Notes under the pieces: generated by a model
What the model was told of the DNA's origin: nothing
Database searches by the model: none
The model's input: the letters and a program-made list of their open reading frames with translations, nothing else
Program-made: the position numbers and the translations under genes
Assembly (NCBI GenBank): GCA_932521035.1
Contig: OW051492.1
Coordinates: 3,782,001-3,846,000, forward strand
Source: Oscheius dolichura
Taxonomy: Eukaryota > Nematoda > Chromadorea > Rhabditida > Rhabditidae
Direction: 5' to 3'
DNA length: 64,000 nt
Shown: positions 60,479 through 64,000 of the stretch, in pieces
Layout of the letters: every line of letters starts with the position of its first letter
How positions within the stretch are numbered: position 1 is the stretch's first letter

Positions 60479-61066
60479 ATCTAACTGTGAAGGTTTTATC
60501 AGATTTATTGTCCTTTTAGCTTGTGTCATAACGGTTTCATACAATAAATGTTTTTTTTTTCATGTACTTCAAAGAGGAGCATGGATCGTCCTCGGAATTT
60601 GCTTGAAATGGTGCCGAATTATGCCCTTCATCCGGCTTCGGCGTCGATCGGACACCCGATCGATTTGACCCGCACGGGCCACACGACTGGCCGCGGCCCT
60701 AGACTGGCCGCGGAGAGCTGATTGCAGCCTGTCTCCCCTCCGCTGTCCCGCTGTCCTTCGCCCATGGCCGGCTTAGTATTGGCCGATGCAGGCGGCGCTC
60801 TAACTCTCCCTTCCACTTATACTCCGTTCCGGCTCTATTTTATTTTTGTTTGAATAACTTAAAGACACATTTTAGCTAATAGAAGGATACTTTAGACACT
60901 ATTCTTCCACAGGGAGCCCAAATGACATAGGAATAAGCAAAACAATTTCTAAAAAAAGTGTCTCTGTCGTTTTATTTCGGCTTCTCCCCTCTTCCCTTCC
61001 ATTTGTTCTATCAATTTGTCCGCAATCCTTGTTTATTTTAAATCTTTTACTGATTACGGTCTAGAT
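60479..61066. other. Intergenic spacer
   Basis: Holds the SRBD1 3' UTR (AATAAA near 60543) and a GC-rich island at 60580-60840 in which GACTGGCCGCGG occurs twice within 30 bases. I see no gene. Confidence 0.5.
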
Positions 61067-62363
61067 ATGTCCGGCTCGTCGAGTCCCCCGTCGGCCGGTG
61101 TGGTCAATGACATCTCGGACGAGGGATCCTACATGCGATGGGCCAAGAAGCCTTGGCGCCACATAGGACACTTCAGTCGGGAGGAGGCCATCGCCCTTCT
61201 GCGAGAAAAGATGGTCTCCCAGAAGAGGAGGATGCTGATGAAGGACTGTGTCCGGATCATCTACTACTGCCAGGTGCAGAGAAGCAGCAACTGTCGCTAC
61301 GAGATGAGCATCTGCGTCCCCCTGGACCCGAACGAGAAGGTGAACCGACTGCCGCGGACATACCAATAGAGAGACGGCTTCAGATCAGGGTGGACGACTT
61401 CAACAGCCACACGTGTGATATGATCTCGAATCGGCTGCGGAGGAGGGTCTTGCCCCAGCTGGAAGACTTCGACCGGCCCATTGAGAAACGGAGTCGGGTG
61501 GAGAGACAGCGCGTCGAAAAGGTCAGAGCCGAGCGGAGGCTAGCGGCCTCCGCGGCGGCCGCCATTGAGGATTACCCCGACGCGGGGGGCTACCGGGAGG
61601 AACCCGATGCGGCCACCTCCCTGGCCATGTCCCTCATCCCCCAGCCAGCCGAGGAGGAGAACTCCTCTACGGTGAGTTGGCCACTACATCCTCTAGAAGA
61701 TAAGAACAGTTTAAGAGCTTCAACGAGCTACCTCAGAGTTCGGTCTGGACGACGGTCGAGGTGGACATCGTGGACCTGACGAAGAAGCCCGATGGCAACC
61801 ACAAATACATCCTGAATTGTACGGATCAGGTGGGGGTCCCGACTGGAACAGAGGAATACGGTATTCAGACGACCCACTTCTCGTATGCCTGCCCATTGAC
61901 GGACTGCTCGGAGGAGGCCATCGCCCATGGCCTTCTGGATGTCATGTACACCTTCGGTCCCCCGGACGACATCCAATTGAATGGCAGCTTCATGGACAGC
62001 CAAGGCATCGTCAAGCGGAAATTCCCCTCGACGAATTTGATATCGATCCCGTTGAAGAAGAACAACCAAGGAACCCCGGTGCACAGGTAGGAGGAGATCG
62101 TCCGCGAGTAGTGGCTGGCTTGTAGGAGGGAGGCCCAGATCATGAGGGAGAGGCTCTTCGCCTGGATGATCGAGAACGACTGCAAGAGCTGGGCCAACCA
62201 GTTGAAGGCCATGAAATACGCACACAACTCGGAGTGGATAGAGGAACTGGGAGGCACCCCGATGGATTTGTTCTACCGGAGGGGGGCGAAGAGGATGGAG
62301 TTCACGGACGAGATTAGTGCGGAGGATCTCCTGAACAGTGTAAAATACGAAGTATGCGAGTAA
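61067..62363 (+). CDS. Integrase-derived, intron-bearing host-like gene
   Basis: Six exons joined in frame by GT-AG introns of about 38-60 nt (for example the intron from 61342 ending in GGCTTCAG). The N-terminal region has a FLYWCH-like zinc pattern (YYCQVQRSSNCRYEMS ... DDFNSHTCD). A charged middle region follows (DRPIEKRSRVERQRVEKVRA). The C-terminal half resembles the retroviral/Ty3-type integrase core of KRBA2-like host genes: EVDIVDLTKKPDGNHKYIL holds the first Asp; HGLLDVMYTFGPPDDIQLNG is where DNG is expected but reads LNG, so the second catalytic Asp is missing; REAQIMRERLFAWMIENDC may hold the Glu. No long terminal repeats, gag or reverse transcriptase are seen nearby. A domesticated transposon gene is the best reading; loss of the Asp argues against recombinase activity. 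Confidence 0.7.
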
Positions 62364-62632
62364 CTATTGTGTCATATTATGTCAAATGAATTGTGTCACC
62401 TATTCTTCGGAGTGAAGATATTAGAGGGGGCATTTAACGCCCCGGGCCTTCGGGGGGCAAGGAGGGTGACCTCAGTTTCCTCCCGTCGTCTGCCAACTGT
62501 TCTGCCTCCTTGTCGTCCGCCCGATGGCAGTGGCCAGAGTCGTGACTTTTGAACCAGTATTGTCTTCTGTCTTCGATCAATGTGCCCCGCTACTTCTCAT
62601 CTTCCAATATCATCCTATCCCTCGGCATCCCG

Positions 62633-63136
62633 GACGTGTGCAAGACGACCCTCCTGACCCCGGACCAAGTTAAGGAAATCGCCCCAGGAATCGACACCTC
62701 CCAGGTGAGTGACCCCGTAACAAAATAGAAAAGAATTAAAGATTTTGGGGGCTCTTCACACGACGGGAGATGGCACGGTCTCGGCTAAGGGGCTCACCCG
62801 GGCCCTATTCCGGGAGGACTGGTACAAGAACGGTGTGCCCAATGGTAATTCTTCAAAAAAAAAGAGAGAAAGAACCTCTTTTCCAGAGGGGTCGATCGTC
62901 GTCCAGCCGAAATTCGAACGTCTCGACGGGGCATACAAGAGAGCCCTGGAACTGTTTCCCAGTCTCCGCGAGGGGAAGGTCGAACCCCACGCGGCCGTGT
63001 TCAATATGACCCCGGATGGCTATCCCCTGGTCGGCCCCTTCGAGAAGAATTACTGGCTGAACACGGGATTCCTCGACGGGGTCAGCAGTGGAGGCGGCAT
63101 CGGGAAGTACCTGGCCGACTGGATGGTTGACGGCGA
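62633..63136 (+). pseudogene. Truncated, internally deleted copy of the DMGDH-like gene
   Basis: Bases 62633-62806 match 52068-52241 and 62807-63136 match 52653-52982, with only scattered substitutions. Introns are included, so this is a DNA-level duplication, not a retrocopy. The deleted 411 bp (52242-52652) removes most of one exon, an intron and part of the next, yet the frame reads through the junction (GLTRAL|FREDWYK). There is no start exon, FAD-binding motif or folate domain, so a functional enzyme is not expected. The 3' edge meets a perfect hairpin at 63149. Confidence 0.9.
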
Positions 63137-63148
63137 AATCTGCTCTAT

Positions 63149-63178
63149 CTCTTCGTACACACTTTTGTGTACGAAGAG
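63149..63178. repeat. Perfect 13-bp hairpin
   Basis: Left arm CTCTTCGTACACA (63149-63161), loop CTTT, right arm TGTGTACGAAGAG (63166-63178). The arms pair without mismatch. It starts 12 bases after the right edge of the duplicated DMGDH-like fragment. Confidence 0.85.
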
Positions 63179-63322
63179 ACCTGTGCGAGACTGTCCCCAT
63201 TATGGAAAAGTTTACTGCTGTTTCTTGAAAGTGACATGTATGAATTCCTAGCATTATGTAATATATATAAGGGTGTGCTAATTTCTTTAAATCGTATTGT
63301 ACATTCGATTTGTTTAAGAAAC

Positions 63323-63684
63323 CAACCTCGACAACAGGACCAGCTCCGAGATGATGATCAAGAACAGCCTCGACGACAGGATCAAGGACAATCTGGACGA
63401 GAGGACCGAGAGCAAATTACGAGGACGACGCCAATCGTCCGCCAAGTCGCGGTTAGTTTATATAAATGGTTAACTCCCCTGCTCGCAGCCGTACCATTTC
63501 AGCCGCTGGGGCGCCAGAGAGGAAAAGCGATTCTGCTGCTGAGATTTTACGGGTGCAGCCTTTTCCGAAACGGCTGAGGCCGACCCGGCGTCGCTTTAAT
63601 CAATCACTAGCGCTGCGAGAGTGGTACAAAAACGTTTTTGCAACTCTCCCGGATATCTTTACTCGGCTTAGGTCTGGGGCTTAG
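63323..63684 (+). CDS. Possible small two-exon gene, unknown product
   Basis: An exon-like block at about 63323-63451 encodes a charged stretch (MMIKNSLDDRIKDNLDERTE). A GTTAGT donor and an acceptor near 63488 join it in frame to a basic stretch ending with a stop at 63684. No family is recognised, and the start codon is a guess (ATG at 63351). It could instead be the 5' part of the next candidate. Confidence 0.25.
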
Positions 63685-63792
63685 AATAGGTCAAATGACC
63701 GACCTCCCCGGCTTCCTTTGATATCTGCCAAGCGTTTGGGTGTCCCGAGGATCGAGAGATCCTTCATTCTATCTTTAAACCGACCATTTCAG

Positions 63793-64000
63793 CTGCACGA
63801 AAAATTGATGGAGGCCGGCATTCCCATCGCCTACGATGATCTGCAGAAGTGTGGGCAAGAATTTGTGGCCAACTTGGAAGGCCTCACAGAAGTCGAAAAG
63901 AAGATGTTGGAGAAGAAGATCTCCGAGCTGGAAAAAAAGAATGATGGTAGGTTCTCTAACTCTAACTTAATTGATTATTTTGCAGCCGCAGCCGCCGGCA
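63793..64000 (+). CDS. Partial unrecognised gene running off the window
   Basis: An exon begins after a CATTTCAG acceptor at 63792 and encodes LHEKLMEAGIPIAYDDLQKC followed by a Lys/Glu-rich helix (VEKKMLEKKISELEKKND). It ends at a GTAGGT donor at 63947, and a TTTGCAG acceptor at about 63985 opens the next exon, which is cut by the window end. The short charged segment could be coiled-coil. Family unknown. Confidence 0.4.
   Translation, partial: MHEKLMEAGIPIAYDDLQKCGQEFVANLEGLTEVEKKMLEKKISELEKKNDGRFSNSNLIDYFAAAAAG

Noticed and set aside
61067-62363. An active retrotransposon or endogenous retrovirus
   Set aside because: Only the integrase-like part is present, interrupted by introns, with no terminal repeats, reverse transcriptase, protease, gag or envelope region nearby.

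Overview
This is a 64 kb window of animal nuclear DNA, most likely from a nematode outside Caenorhabditis. Three signs point that way. (1) It carries three U1 snRNA genes whose 5' end (AAACTTACCTGG) and body resemble, from memory, the C. elegans U1. (2) Introns are very short, mostly 36-50 nt with TTTTCAG-type acceptors. (3) At least ten genes have a polypyrimidine-CAG acceptor 0-30 nt before the start codon, as expected of spliced-leader trans-splicing. A C6-like secreted gene and compact gene spacing also fit. No prokaryotic genes, CRISPR arrays, rRNA or convincing tRNA were seen. Exon joins given here were made by eye, from GT/AG sites and frame continuity.

Layout. 1-3.5 kb: GC-rich, non-coding, upstream of a spalt/SEM-4 zinc-finger gene (3.5-6.2 kb, +). 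6.5-7.8 kb: a secreted galaxin-like di-cysteine gene (-) whose 562-nt intron holds two divergently transcribed U1 genes. 8-14.9 kb: no recognisable gene; a dispersed repeat, low-complexity tracts and weak coding candidates. 14.9-18.8 kb: two unrecognised multi-exon genes (-) with internal repeats. 18.8-20.5 kb: AT-rich spacer. 20.6-22.4 kb (-): the most unusual gene, predicted to encode a signal peptide, an activin-receptor/three-finger-like ectodomain, one transmembrane helix and a PP1-type serine/threonine phosphatase. 22.7-26.7 kb: 6-pyruvoyl-tetrahydropterin synthase (-), a C6-like secreted protein (+), TMEM41 (-) and dCMP deaminase (-). 27.2-30.4 kb: USP5 (+).

30.4-34 kb: mostly non-coding. 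34.1-35.0 kb: a two-domain three-finger, probably GPI-anchored protein (-). 35.5-38.3 kb: a Klumpfuss/EGR zinc-finger gene (-), followed by about 5 kb of non-coding DNA. 43.6-45.6 kb: a fused sugar-nucleotide epimerase/reductase lacking both YxxxK motifs (+), with the third U1 gene at its 3' end. 47.6-60.5 kb: mostly plus-strand genes: NUP93, a DMGDH/SARDH-family FAD enzyme, an unrecognised protein, a small gene and SRBD1, with one basic nuclear-type protein on the minus strand. 61-62.4 kb: an intron-bearing, integrase-derived gene. 62.6-63.1 kb: a truncated copy of the FAD enzyme with an internal deletion. The window ends in a partial unrecognised gene.

The genes do not form one pathway. AT-rich blocks hold housekeeping genes (dCMP deaminase, USP5, NUP93, SRBD1). 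GC-rich blocks hold developmental regulators (spalt, klumpfuss), secreted or receptor-like proteins and most lineage-specific or repeat-bearing genes.
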